A stretch of DNA of 5,478 nucleotides from Ruminococcus flavefaciens (GTDB lineage Bacteria > Bacillota > Clostridia > Oscillospirales > Ruminococcaceae), in assembly GCA_004554385.1 (NCBI GenBank), contig SFMO01000205.1, positions 1 through 5,478 on the forward strand. The letters run 5' to 3'. A model generated the notes under the pieces. The model had not been told where the DNA came from. It saw nothing but the letters and a program-made list of their open reading frames with translations, and searched no databases. A program made the position numbers and the translations under genes. Shown here piece after piece: positions 1 through 5,366 of the stretch. Numbering within the stretch: position 1 is the first letter of the stretch; each line of letters begins with the position of its first letter.

Positions 1-60
1 AATACGGAGAAGATCTGTATCACCTGTGATGATAGTGAAAAAAGATATGTTTGTATATAG
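1..60 (+). CDS. C-terminal tail of a rightward gene (partial, unknown product)
   Basis: Reading from base 1 in frame gives 19 sense codons (NTEKICITCDDSEKRYVCI) and a TAG stop at 58-60. The stop lies three bases before a hairpin that could terminate transcription, which is the arrangement expected at a gene end. The peptide has a CITC pair that might be a metal knuckle, but it is far too short to assign a family. If real, the gene converges on the leftward operon ending at base 98, so that operon stops here. An open frame of this length can also occur by chance, so the call is tentative. Confidence 0.35.
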   Translation, partial: NTEKICITCDDSEKRYVCI

Positions 61-62
61 AA

Positions 63-90
63 AGAGAGCCTTGTCACAGCAAAGCTCTCT
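63..90 (-). terminator. Hairpin terminator between convergent genes
   Basis: AGAGAGC (63-69) pairs with GCTCTCT (84-90). After one mismatch, three more pairs (71-73 with 80-82) close a 6-base loop. On the minus strand the stem is followed by TTTCTATATAC, a modest U-rich tail, so it best serves the small leftward gene ending at 98. It may also act for the rightward gene tail ending at 60. Confidence 0.5.
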
Positions 91-97
91 GCTTTCG

Positions 98-310
98 TTA
101 TTCATCCTCATCTGAACATTCCTCCAGCCCGTGTATGAGCTGAATGTAAATGCACTCTGCTCGGTCACGCTCCTCGCCTTCGGTAGTCATCATCTGCCTG
201 AGAAAGAAATCCTTCGCTTCTTCGTAATCTTCCCATACCTCTTTCTTACCATTGCAGATAGTCGTGACGGTGCGAGTTCTCGGTATTGCGAGTTCGGGTA
301 TTCTAAACAT
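98..310 (-). CDS. Small acidic protein of unknown function, 70 residues
   Basis: The start is well supported: GGAGG at 320-324 lies 9 bases before the ATG. The protein has a basic, Thr/Arg-containing N-terminus (residues 8-24, including TRTVTTICNGKKE), a predicted helical middle (EVWEDYEEAKDFFLRQMM) and a very acidic tail (EECSDEDE). There is no signal peptide or membrane segment. It is the last leftward gene, after mobC, but has its own predicted promoter (346-374). From memory, short proteins with the pattern CNGK..VW...EEA..FFL...EG.E..R occur beside mobilization genes in Firmicute elements; I cannot name the family. A DNA-mimic or relaxosome accessory role is possible but unproven. Confidence 0.75.
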   Translation of the reverse strand: MFRIPELAIPRTRTVTTICNGKKEVWEDYEEAKDFFLRQMMTTEGEERDRAECIYIQLIHGLEECSDEDE

Positions 311-345
311 AAAAAATCGCCTCCATAAATTATTGTTGTGAATCC

Positions 346-374
346 ATTATAGCGGATAAATATTCCGGAGTCCA
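346..374 (-). promoter_or_regulatory. Predicted sigma-A promoter of the small acidic gene
   Basis: On the minus strand there is a perfect TATAAT (-10) at 351-346 and TGGACT (4 of 6 matches to TTGACA) at 374-369, with a 17-base spacer. The predicted start near 339 gives a leader of about 29 bases containing the GGAGG site. The gene can therefore be expressed independently of mobC. Confidence 0.6.
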
Positions 375-382
375 GCTCTGCG

Positions 383-400
383 GAATTATTGTAATAATTC
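383..400. repeat. 18-bp perfect palindrome, operator-like
   Basis: GAATTATT and AATAATTC form a perfect 8-bp inverted repeat around GT. It ends 9 bases upstream of the -35 box of the small-gene promoter, a position suiting an activator site, an upstream AT-rich element or a distal repressor site. It lies in the 146-base gap between mobC and the small gene. No U-run follows, so it does not look like a terminator. Confidence 0.55.
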
Positions 401-456
401 TTGTGAAATGCGCAGCAACGGAAGATAAAATTCCAGTGCAATGCGCTCTGTTTTTC

Positions 457-819
457 TTAGTGCTTCAACTGCAAAACCTTAGCCTGAAAGAAGTTCAGTG
501 GCTGCCATATCCGATTCATTTTTTCTTTGATCTCAGCGAAGTCACTGTCGAAAGAATTATCGTCTCGACTGACGTGAACAATGATCTGATTTATGTTATT
601 GGAAATGTTAGCTACCAGGCGGTAAATTTCACGAAGTTCCTCTTCGTTGAAATGAACGATGTAGCCTTCAAATATCATTGCTCTGACAAAGCCTGAAAAT
701 GTTCGCATTCCGCTGTTTTTAAACTTGCGTTTGAATGCTTCAAGCTCTTCCTCTGTCACTCTTATTTTCAGGTAGCGGTCACGCTTTGTTACCTGCTTTT
801 TCTTCTCACTTTTTCTCAT
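457..819 (-). CDS. mobC: MobC-like relaxosome accessory protein, 120 residues
   Basis: Residues 15-52 fit a ribbon-helix-helix DNA-binding fold (KIRVTEEELEAFKRKF, then SGFVRAMIFEG). Residues 62-85 carry the MobC-type pattern LREIYRLVANISNNINQI. The N-terminus is very basic (RKSEKKKQVTKRDR). MobC proteins bind oriT and help the relaxase open and nick the strand; length fits the family. The start has AGAGG at 826-830, six bases before the ATG. A weak promoter (GGGACA at 867-862, 16-base spacer, TTTAAT at 845-840) may serve it; otherwise it would rely on readthrough from the helicase gene. The candidate oriT lies 62 bases upstream of its start. A MobA/VirD2-type relaxase normally follows mobC; none is in this window. 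The family call is from pattern memory. Confidence 0.8.
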   Translation of the reverse strand: MRKSEKKKQVTKRDRYLKIRVTEEELEAFKRKFKNSGMRTFSGFVRAMIFEGYIVHFNEEELREIYRLVANISNNINQIIVHVSRDDNSFDSDFAEIKEKMNRIWQPLNFFQAKVLQLKH

Positions 820-880
820 AAAAATCCTCTCTTTCGTATATTAAAAATCGGGGTCTGGGGGTGTCCCTCTCACAAGCTTT

Positions 881-956
881 GTATGGTGTGGTTTTCAGTT
901 TTTGTACCCACACCATACCGTGCTTGCTACTCTTCCATACGCCCCTGTTGGCGTAG
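881..956. other. Candidate origin of transfer (oriT)
   Basis: An 11-bp perfect inverted repeat, GTATGGTGTGG (881-891) and CCACACCATAC (908-918), flanks a 16-base loop. It is followed by CGTGCTTGCTAC and then a second hairpin, TACGCC (938-943) with GGCGTA (950-955). An inverted repeat just before the nick site, next to a mobC gene, is the usual layout of MOB-P type oriT sites. By analogy the nick would fall in or near 919-930, but I cannot place it. A C-rich stretch (GACACCCCCAGACCCC on the minus strand) separates the site from mobC. Confidence 0.5.
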
Positions 957-964
957 TTTCATTT

Positions 965-1005
965 TTCTCTTTTTCAAAAGAGAATTTCAGGCATTTCTAT
1001 GCCTG
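965..1005. repeat. Two adjacent inverted repeats between oriT and the iterons
   Basis: TTCTCTTTT (965-973) and AAAAGAGAA (976-984) form a 9-bp perfect palindrome with a 2-base centre. CAGGCA (988-993) and TGCCTG (1000-1005) form a 6-bp hairpin with a 6-base loop. The first centre is too tight for a hairpin, so it is more likely a protein-binding dyad. The second could fold in single-stranded DNA. Neither is followed by a U-tract that would make it a clear terminator. Confidence 0.4.
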
Positions 1006-1042
1006 TCTGACTTGTCATTTTTCTTTTCTGACAGCTATTCGA

Positions 1043-1221
1043 TTTACACGGTTACACACTTCACACACAACGGCAGAGTTGACCGAAGTTTTATCATCAA
1101 AAAAGAAAAAATATTCCTGTGGCTTTCCCATATCAAAGAAACGGAGTATCTGTGTAAGTGTGTAAGCCCCGATATTCTTTCTTTTCAGGTGTGTATAAAA
1201 GTGTGTAACGAACCGTGTAAA
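1043..1221. other. Candidate replication origin with opposed iteron clusters
   Basis: The motif (T/C)GTGTAA or a near match occurs eight times. Three copies are in minus orientation (1044-1050, 1052-1058, and a variant at 1061-1067). Five are in plus orientation (1151-1157, 1159-1165, a variant at 1190-1196, 1202-1208 and 1214-1220). TGTGTAAG is a direct tandem at 1151-1166. The outer arms, 1043-1061 and 1199-1221, are inverted copies except for a 4-base insertion in the right arm. Between the clusters lies an AT-rich, A-tract stretch at about 1090-1115 that could melt easily. Directly next to a P4-type helicase gene, this fits an iteron origin bound by that helicase or a partner. No experiment supports it. 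Confidence 0.5.
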
Positions 1222-1229
1222 ACTGTTGC

Positions 1230-2906
1230 TCAATACATGATTGTCGGGGGACGATAGGTGTATCTCATTCCGAGGAATCCTCTGGCTCTTCTGCCTTGCT
1301 CATTGACTGCATTTTCCGTGTATGTGATGCTGTAATCATCGGCATGAGATTTCAGGTAGCCCGTGAATGTTCTCCTTGACAATTCATCAAGGCTGTTGAG
1401 CCTGCACCAGCTTTGATAAGCCCAATATAATTCCTGCGAATGTATCTGTCCCGCAGCATCAAATTTGAAGTCATACTCGCTCTCCATGAACGGAATAATA
1501 TTATTGCTCTCACGCTCGCTGCGCCTGAGATTTTCTTTCGCCTGTTCGCTGATCGTAAACTCAAAATCATTAGCGATAAGCCGTTCCAATCCTTCAAGGC
1601 ACCAGAGGAATATTCCTTCTTTTTCAGCAAGCAGTTTTTCCGTCAGATGTTTATCGCTGACTCTGTTTTTCGGAACAGGCTTTGCAATCAATATCATCTG
1701 CCTGCGGAAGAAACCCTGACTGCGGTCATAAAGAGCAGAGATCGGATTGTTTCCGAATGCGATAACTCTTGTGTACAGAAGAGCCTGAAATGAAGGACTT
1801 CCTTTCGGCTCGATTTCCATCGGTATTTCTGCTGTGATAAGCTGTTTAAGAAACTCTGTCTTTTCAAGTGCTGACATATCCATATCATCATCTATCATGC
1901 ATAGCTTTCCGAGAAGCTTGACCTTGTTGAATCTCGCCGCAGGTCCGTTGTCCAGACCTGACACACTTCCGCTTACAGAATTCTTATACCCCATGATCTC
2001 AAAAAGCACCTTGCCGATACGAGACTTTCCCTCGCCGCCGTTACCTGAGATCATCAGCATTTTCTGCGCTCTTGTTGACGGTATCATCAGATAACCCATA
2101 TACTCCTGCAATGTCAGTACGTCCTGTTCATTCAGAAGCTCCTGCACAAACCTGAGCCAGCGTTCAGGCGGTGGTGCATCGGAACGGTATTCTATCCCCA
2201 GGCGGTTCATGGTGAATTGCTTTCCTTGTGAGAAAACAAAGTGTCCTTCCGCCAGATGGAGTGTGCCGTTTTTCAGGTGTATAGTTCTTTCGTCGGGAAC
2301 AGGTGCAGGATGATAGCATTTTATCTTCATAGCCTCCACAAGACGTTTGGTGCGGTCTGCCACATTCTTTGTGACATAGGGCTTGATACGTTCGTATATC
2401 ACCTTGCTCAGCTCCGTGGCAAGGTATTCGCCGTCAATATCGTAGAACAACCCGTTGATGCAGTACAGCGTGTGCTGTGACAGAAGCTCTGTGCAGAATA
2501 CGTCCTCGTTGACCCGTGTTCCGTCCCACCACTTCGGATATTTGCTCTTATCCTCTTTCTTTTCCTGATGCTCTGCTTCTTTGAGCTGCCTGAGAGCCTT
2601 TTCCTTGTAGGGAGCAACAAGGCTGTCAAAGTCGGCTGTCAGTTTGAATTTCTTAGCTATCTGACGAAACGCCGTTATATACTGCGATATTGCAAATTCG
2701 TCAGGCAGAGCAAGTATCTTTTCATAGGGAGCTGTGTTGTTAAGTATATCATCATACGTTACCGCCGATAGCTCTTCTTTGAGCTTTTCAAACTCCGACT
2801 TCCCCTCTTCTTCGGGCTGTTCGCTGTCAGGAAGTGCATCGGGGAGAGTTTCCCTGATGTTATCCTCTGTAATCAGCCCCGCAGTATCATTCATCATTTC
2901 CTGCAT
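1230..2906 (-). CDS. P4/D5-family replication helicase (phage/plasmid primase C-terminal type), 558 residues
   Basis: This is a superfamily 3-type AAA+ helicase expected to open the element's own origin. Residues 1-45 are acidic and disordered-looking, and about 125-270 fit the D5_N-like region. The ATPase follows: Walker A GNGGEGKS (288-295), Walker B LCMIDDD (335-341), sensor-like FGNNP (384-388) and FFRR (399-402), a plausible arginine finger. About 470-550 would be a winged-helix tail. No primase catalytic domain is visible at the N-terminus, unlike full-length P4 alpha, so priming may come from the host or be missed. The start is the first ATG: GGAGG at 2913-2917 sits six bases upstream. 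It overlaps the HTH gene by 20 bases, suggesting translational coupling. The candidate iteron origin begins 8 bases beyond its stop. Confidence 0.88.
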   Translation of the reverse strand: MQEMMNDTAGLITEDNIRETLPDALPDSEQPEEEGKSEFEKLKEELSAVTYDDILNNTAPYEKILALPDEFAISQYITAFRQIAKKFKLTADFDSLVAPYKEKALRQLKEAEHQEKKEDKSKYPKWWDGTRVNEDVFCTELLSQHTLYCINGLFYDIDGEYLATELSKVIYERIKPYVTKNVADRTKRLVEAMKIKCYHPAPVPDERTIHLKNGTLHLAEGHFVFSQGKQFTMNRLGIEYRSDAPPPERWLRFVQELLNEQDVLTLQEYMGYLMIPSTRAQKMLMISGNGGEGKSRIGKVLFEIMGYKNSVSGSVSGLDNGPAARFNKVKLLGKLCMIDDDMDMSALEKTEFLKQLITAEIPMEIEPKGSPSFQALLYTRVIAFGNNPISALYDRSQGFFRRQMILIAKPVPKNRVSDKHLTEKLLAEKEGIFLWCLEGLERLIANDFEFTISEQAKENLRRSERESNNIIPFMESEYDFKFDAAGQIHSQELYWAYQSWCRLNSLDELSRRTFTGYLKSHADDYSITYTENAVNEQGRRARGFLGMRYTYRPPTIMY

Positions 2907-3141
2907 CGCTGACCTCCGATTCTGCCTTGAAATAGCCTAAGTCCTCCCACACCTTCTTGTCGGGGCATAAGTAGTTGTACTCGCTCGAACCGTCCTTCTT
3001 GAAAGCATATCCGAAACGGAAAATGCCTTTCTGTAAGCCGATTCTGATGTACTGCGGGTCTTTGCCTGTTGCCTGCGCGATCTCCTTGATCGGTACGTTT
3101 CTGCCTGTAAAAGCCGGCAGAGAATTAGAAGTATTATTCAT
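2887..3141 (-). CDS. Small HTH DNA-binding protein, excisionase-like, 84 residues
   Basis: Residues 15-38 (NVPIKEIAQATGKDPQYIRIG) read as a helix-turn-helix. A basic beta-wing-like segment follows (about 40-58, FRFGYAFKKDG then YNY), and the C-terminus is acidic. That shape matches small winged-HTH proteins of the Xis/AlpA/MerR-like group that direct excision by bending DNA at attachment sites or control element genes. It is the first gene of the leftward operon. AAGGAG at 3147-3152 lies five bases before the ATG, and the predicted promoter is at 3225-3253. A divergent position from the repressor and integrase genes supports an excision or activation role. It could instead be a replication accessory protein for the helicase gene that overlaps it. 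Confidence 0.75.
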   Translation of the reverse strand: MNNTSNSLPAFTGRNVPIKEIAQATGKDPQYIRIGLQKGIFRFGYAFKKDGSSEYNYLCPDKKVWEDLGYFKAESEVSDAGNDE

Positions 3142-3197
3142 TTTGTCTCCTTCCGATTATCTATCTCTAATCGTGTGAAAAAATCTCAGGGTGCCTC

Positions 3198-3226
3198 TTG
3201 ACATCTCTCTGCGATTCTGATATAAT
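3198..3226 (+). promoter_or_regulatory. Consensus promoter of the repressor-integrase operon
   Basis: TTGACA at 3198-3203, a 17-base spacer and TATAAT at 3221-3226 match the sigma-A consensus exactly. TG at 3218-3219 adds an extended -10. Transcription would start near 3233, leaving a leader of about 77 bases before the repressor ATG. So perfect a promoter implies strong default expression, making control by repression likely. Confidence 0.85.
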
Positions 3227-3253
3227 TGTACCATACACTTCCAGACATTTCAA
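3225..3253 (-). promoter_or_regulatory. Promoter of the HTH-helicase operon, overlapping the rightward promoter
   Basis: On the minus strand, TTGAAA (3253-3248), a 17-base spacer and TACAAT (3230-3225) each match the consensus at five of six positions. TG at 3233-3232 gives an extended -10. The predicted start near 3218 gives a leader of about 77 bases. Its -10 shares two bases (3225-3226) with the opposing -10. Confidence 0.7.
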
Positions 3254-3259
3254 TTGTCT
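3243..3259. promoter_or_regulatory. 17-bp near-perfect palindrome, candidate repressor operator
   Basis: AGACATTTCAATTGTCT is symmetric about base 3251 except for one mismatched pair (3248 with 3254). It covers the -35 box of the leftward promoter and lies just after the predicted rightward start (about +11 to +27). A dimer of the XRE protein bound here would block the leftward promoter and could moderate its own. The size suits a lambda-repressor-like HTH dimer. No second full copy is seen. Confidence 0.5.
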
Positions 3260-3309
3260 TGAATAAAACAGTACAGCAACAAATTATTCATAATTAGCGG
3301 AGGAACAAC

Positions 3310-4083
3310 ATGAAAACGATAGATCAGGAAAAAACAAGAGAGAAGATCGTCGCACTGCGTACTGAACGGGGATTATCACAGAATCAGCTTGCAGAAGCCC
3401 TTGGTGCTTCACGTACACACTATAACGGCATCGAACATGGCAAGGCTACAATAACCAACAGCTATATCAATATGCTTGCTGAGTTCTATGATGTGTCTGC
3501 GGAGGATATAGCTGTCTATGCTGACAGCTACGACGAGGAGTATTATGAAGCGTTGCAGAAGTTCAATCACCTTATGGGGGACAGCTTCGACAGCCTGAAA
3601 TCGCAGGCTGTACTGCTCGATACTGCCACATTTGTCGGTAAGCGTAACCAAAATGTGCTGTCAACGGTGCTTGCTAACCTCGGTTACACATTGGAGATCA
3701 AGGCTTCCCGTGATGTGTGGAGCGATTACTTCATTCTTTCTCAGACAGACGAGGGACAGCCTGTGTACGATATGCCGCCTGAGCTGTTGCAGCTCTTTTC
3801 TGAGGGATATGTTATTGCTCTGAAAAAGGCAGGAAAGACCATGTGCTACATGTCCATAAGCGAGTACCTGCAATTCGAGAACTATCTTATCATGACCGTC
3901 AAGGGCTTTACATCGTCCATGATCAGCGATTTCAAGAAGTTCACTGTCAATAAGGACGAGGAAAAAGAAGAACCGATGCCCCTTGACGAACTGAAAACAC
4001 AACTCAACCGCATTTCCGAGATCATTGACACCTGCCGTGAGGTGGTACGGCTGAAGGAGGAGAAGCAGAATGAAGTTAGCTAA
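3310..4083 (+). CDS. XRE-family transcriptional regulator, 257 residues
   Basis: Residues 12-66 form a lambda-repressor-like HTH: LRTERGLSQNQLAEALG, the recognition-helix region SRTHYNGIEHGK, then NMLAEFYDVSAEDI. A long C-terminal part of unknown fold follows (about 75-215). Residues 225-252 (LDELKTQLNRISEIIDTCREV) form a predicted coiled coil likely to mediate oligomerization. There is no Ser-Lys autocleavage motif or metallopeptidase HEXXH that I can see, so release would need another signal. GGAGG at 3299-3303 stands six bases before the ATG. It is first in an operon with the integrase and overlaps it by 14 bases. By position it is probably the element's maintenance repressor acting at 3198-3259; an activator role is not excluded. 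Confidence 0.85.
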   Translation: MKTIDQEKTREKIVALRTERGLSQNQLAEALGASRTHYNGIEHGKATITNSYINMLAEFYDVSAEDIAVYADSYDEEYYEALQKFNHLMGDSFDSLKSQAVLLDTATFVGKRNQNVLSTVLANLGYTLEIKASRDVWSDYFILSQTDEGQPVYDMPPELLQLFSEGYVIALKKAGKTMCYMSISEYLQFENYLIMTVKGFTSSMISDFKKFTVNKDEEKEEPMPLDELKTQLNRISEIIDTCREVVRLKEEKQNEVS

Positions 4084-5119
4084 CGGCGTCGGAACGGTCT
4101 ATAAGCTGTCAGGCAACAGGCGTAACCCTTATATCGTCCGCAAGACTGTCGGCTGGGATATTGATGTTGAAACAGGCAAGCGGAAACAGCAGTATATCAC
4201 TATCGGCTATGCTCCGACCAGGGCTAAGGGGCTTGAAATGCTCATGGAGTACAACAAGAACCCTTATGACATCGAAGCCTCCAAGATCACTTTTGCCGAA
4301 GTATTTGAGAAATGGTCGGCTGAGAAGTTCCCGACTATCTCCGACAGCAACGCCAAAGGCTATAAAGCGTCCTATAATACCTGTGAAATCCTGCACGACA
4401 GGGTATTCAAGGAGTTGAAACTGACCGATTTGCAGGGTGTTGTGGACAACTGCGGTAAGAACTATCCTACGCTCCGTAAGCTGAAAGTGTTGTTCAATCA
4501 GATGTATGAATATGCTATGAAGTATGAGATATGCACGAAAGACTACTCTGAATATGTGGATATACTCAAATTCAAAGACAAGAATCCCAACAAGACTGAT
4601 CGTTCTCCTTTCAGCAAGGAAGAAATAAACGCTTTGTGGGTGCAGGAAAGCAACATTTATGCTCAGATAGTCCTTATGCTGATATACAGCGGAGTTCGTG
4701 TGTCGGAGCTGCTCGACCTGAAACGTGAGAACGTCAATATTGAGGAGCATTGCTTCAAAGTTGTGGAGAGCAAGACCGAAAGCGGAATCCGTGTTGTTCC
4801 GATACATGACAGAACATATCCGTTCTTCAGGAAATGGTATGAGGACGGCAATGAGTATTTGCTACACACTCCCGACGGCAAGCAGTTCATCTACCGTAAC
4901 TATTACGATTCCTATTGGACACCTGTTATGGAGCTGATTGGCAGCACTCACAAGCCTCATGATACTCGTCACACCTGCATATCCATGATGACCGAAAAAG
5001 AGGTATCGCCTACGCTGATAAAGAAGATTGTAGGTCACTCAGGTGCAATGTCGCTGACTGAAAAGGTGTATACACACGTTAATGTGCAGGAGCTGTTGGA
5101 GGCTATCAATAGGATATAG
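4070..5119 (+). CDS. int: Tyrosine recombinase (integrase), 349 residues, complete
   Basis: It catalyses site-specific integration and, with an excisionase, excision. Residues about 15-63 resemble the arm-type, AP2-like DNA-binding domain of Tn916-like integrases. About 73-170 is the SAM-like core-binding domain, and about 178-349 the catalytic domain. All catalytic residues are visible: R210 (in SGVRVSELL), K235 (ESKTESG), H297 and R300 (HDTRH), H323 (GHSG) and nucleophile Y334 (KVYTHVN). The length is slightly short for Tn916-type enzymes (around 400) but nothing is missing. The start overlaps the regulator by 14 bases; AAGGAGG at 4054-4060 lies nine bases upstream, so translation may be coupled. 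The gene ends nine bases before a strong terminator. The attachment site is expected nearby but is not identifiable. Confidence 0.95.
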   Translation: MKLANGVGTVYKLSGNRRNPYIVRKTVGWDIDVETGKRKQQYITIGYAPTRAKGLEMLMEYNKNPYDIEASKITFAEVFEKWSAEKFPTISDSNAKGYKASYNTCEILHDRVFKELKLTDLQGVVDNCGKNYPTLRKLKVLFNQMYEYAMKYEICTKDYSEYVDILKFKDKNPNKTDRSPFSKEEINALWVQESNIYAQIVLMLIYSGVRVSELLDLKRENVNIEEHCFKVVESKTESGIRVVPIHDRTYPFFRKWYEDGNEYLLHTPDGKQFIYRNYYDSYWTPVMELIGSTHKPHDTRHTCISMMTEKEVSPTLIKKIVGHSGAMSLTEKVYTHVNVQELLEAINRI

Positions 5120-5127
5120 GTATAAAG

Positions 5128-5164
5128 AAACCGCTGAGGGAAGTGATCTCTCAGCGGTTTTAGT
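5128..5164 (+). terminator. Strong rho-independent terminator after the integrase gene
   Basis: AAACCGCTGAG (5128-5138) pairs perfectly with CTCAGCGGTTT (5150-5160). Three further inner pairs, one a G-T, close a 5-base loop. The stem runs into TTTT on the right and is preceded by an A-rich stretch on the left, so it can act in both directions. It also abuts the stop codon of the leftward zinc-ribbon fragment. Confidence 0.9.
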
Positions 5165-5366
5165 CCGTCCATCCACAAAATTCGGCAATTGCAGTATCTC
5201 CGCATTTCGGGCATATTACAAGTTCTTCGGAATTGTTTATTCCGACAAGACCGTGCTGCTGAGACAGGGGAATCCGTGTCATCAGCTTTTTGCAATTAGG
5301 GCATAAGTGTTTATAGTGGTATAGTATCTCTTCTTCGGAAGGAACATAATAAAAGCCGTCTATGTA
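5160..5366 (-). pseudogene. Zinc-ribbon protein, C-terminal fragment without a start
   Basis: About 68 codons end at TAA (5162-5160). They carry two zinc knuckles, CPNC (fragment residues 22-25) and CPKCGD (52-57), about 26 residues apart, then EFCGWTD. The upstream segment GFYYVPSEEEILYHYKHLCPNC also looks like real protein. A four-cysteine pair is unlikely by chance and suggests a small metal-binding domain for nucleic acid or protein contact. No ATG, GTG or TTG start occurs in frame upstream. The frame stays open to the window edge, but from about 5367 the DNA instead looks like an insertion sequence end. I therefore read it as a gene cut off by that insertion. The full protein's function is unknown, and it could be host or element DNA. 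Confidence 0.6.

Noticed and set aside
190..441. Minus-strand frame of 83 codons between mobC and the small acidic gene
   Set aside because: It overlaps the better-supported 70-residue gene in another frame, has no ribosome site, and crosses the palindrome and predicted promoter.
443..456. Possible terminator just after mobC
   Set aside because: Only a weak pairing of GCGCA-type segments is found, with no compact stem followed by a U-run, so no terminator is called.
1151..1222. Short repeats considered as a CRISPR array
   Set aside because: Units are only 7-8 bases, occur in both orientations and lack regular spacers. An iteron reading fits better.
1015..1233. Minus-strand frame of 72 codons starting with TTG that overlaps the helicase stop, which could look like a coupled gene
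   Set aside because: Weak start codon, no separate ribosome site, an FFFF run from the A-tract, and much of it is translated iteron sequence. Kept as non-coding.
883..1257. Open frame of 124 codons on the plus strand across the oriT and iteron region
   Set aside because: No ribosome binding site before the ATG, low-complexity Phe/Ser-rich product, and its sequence is dictated by the repeats. It also runs into the end of the helicase gene on the opposite strand.
4109..4807. Long minus-strand frame (232 codons) opposite the integrase gene
   Set aside because: The plus strand encodes an integrase with all catalytic residues. The minus frame is its antisense shadow and shows no known motif.
5035..5306. 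Overlapping frames on both strands (5035-5295 minus, 5082-5306 plus) spanning the integrase terminator
   Set aside because: Both run through the terminator hairpin and overlap the integrase end. The minus frame is offset from the frame that yields the CPNC and CPKC zinc knuckles.
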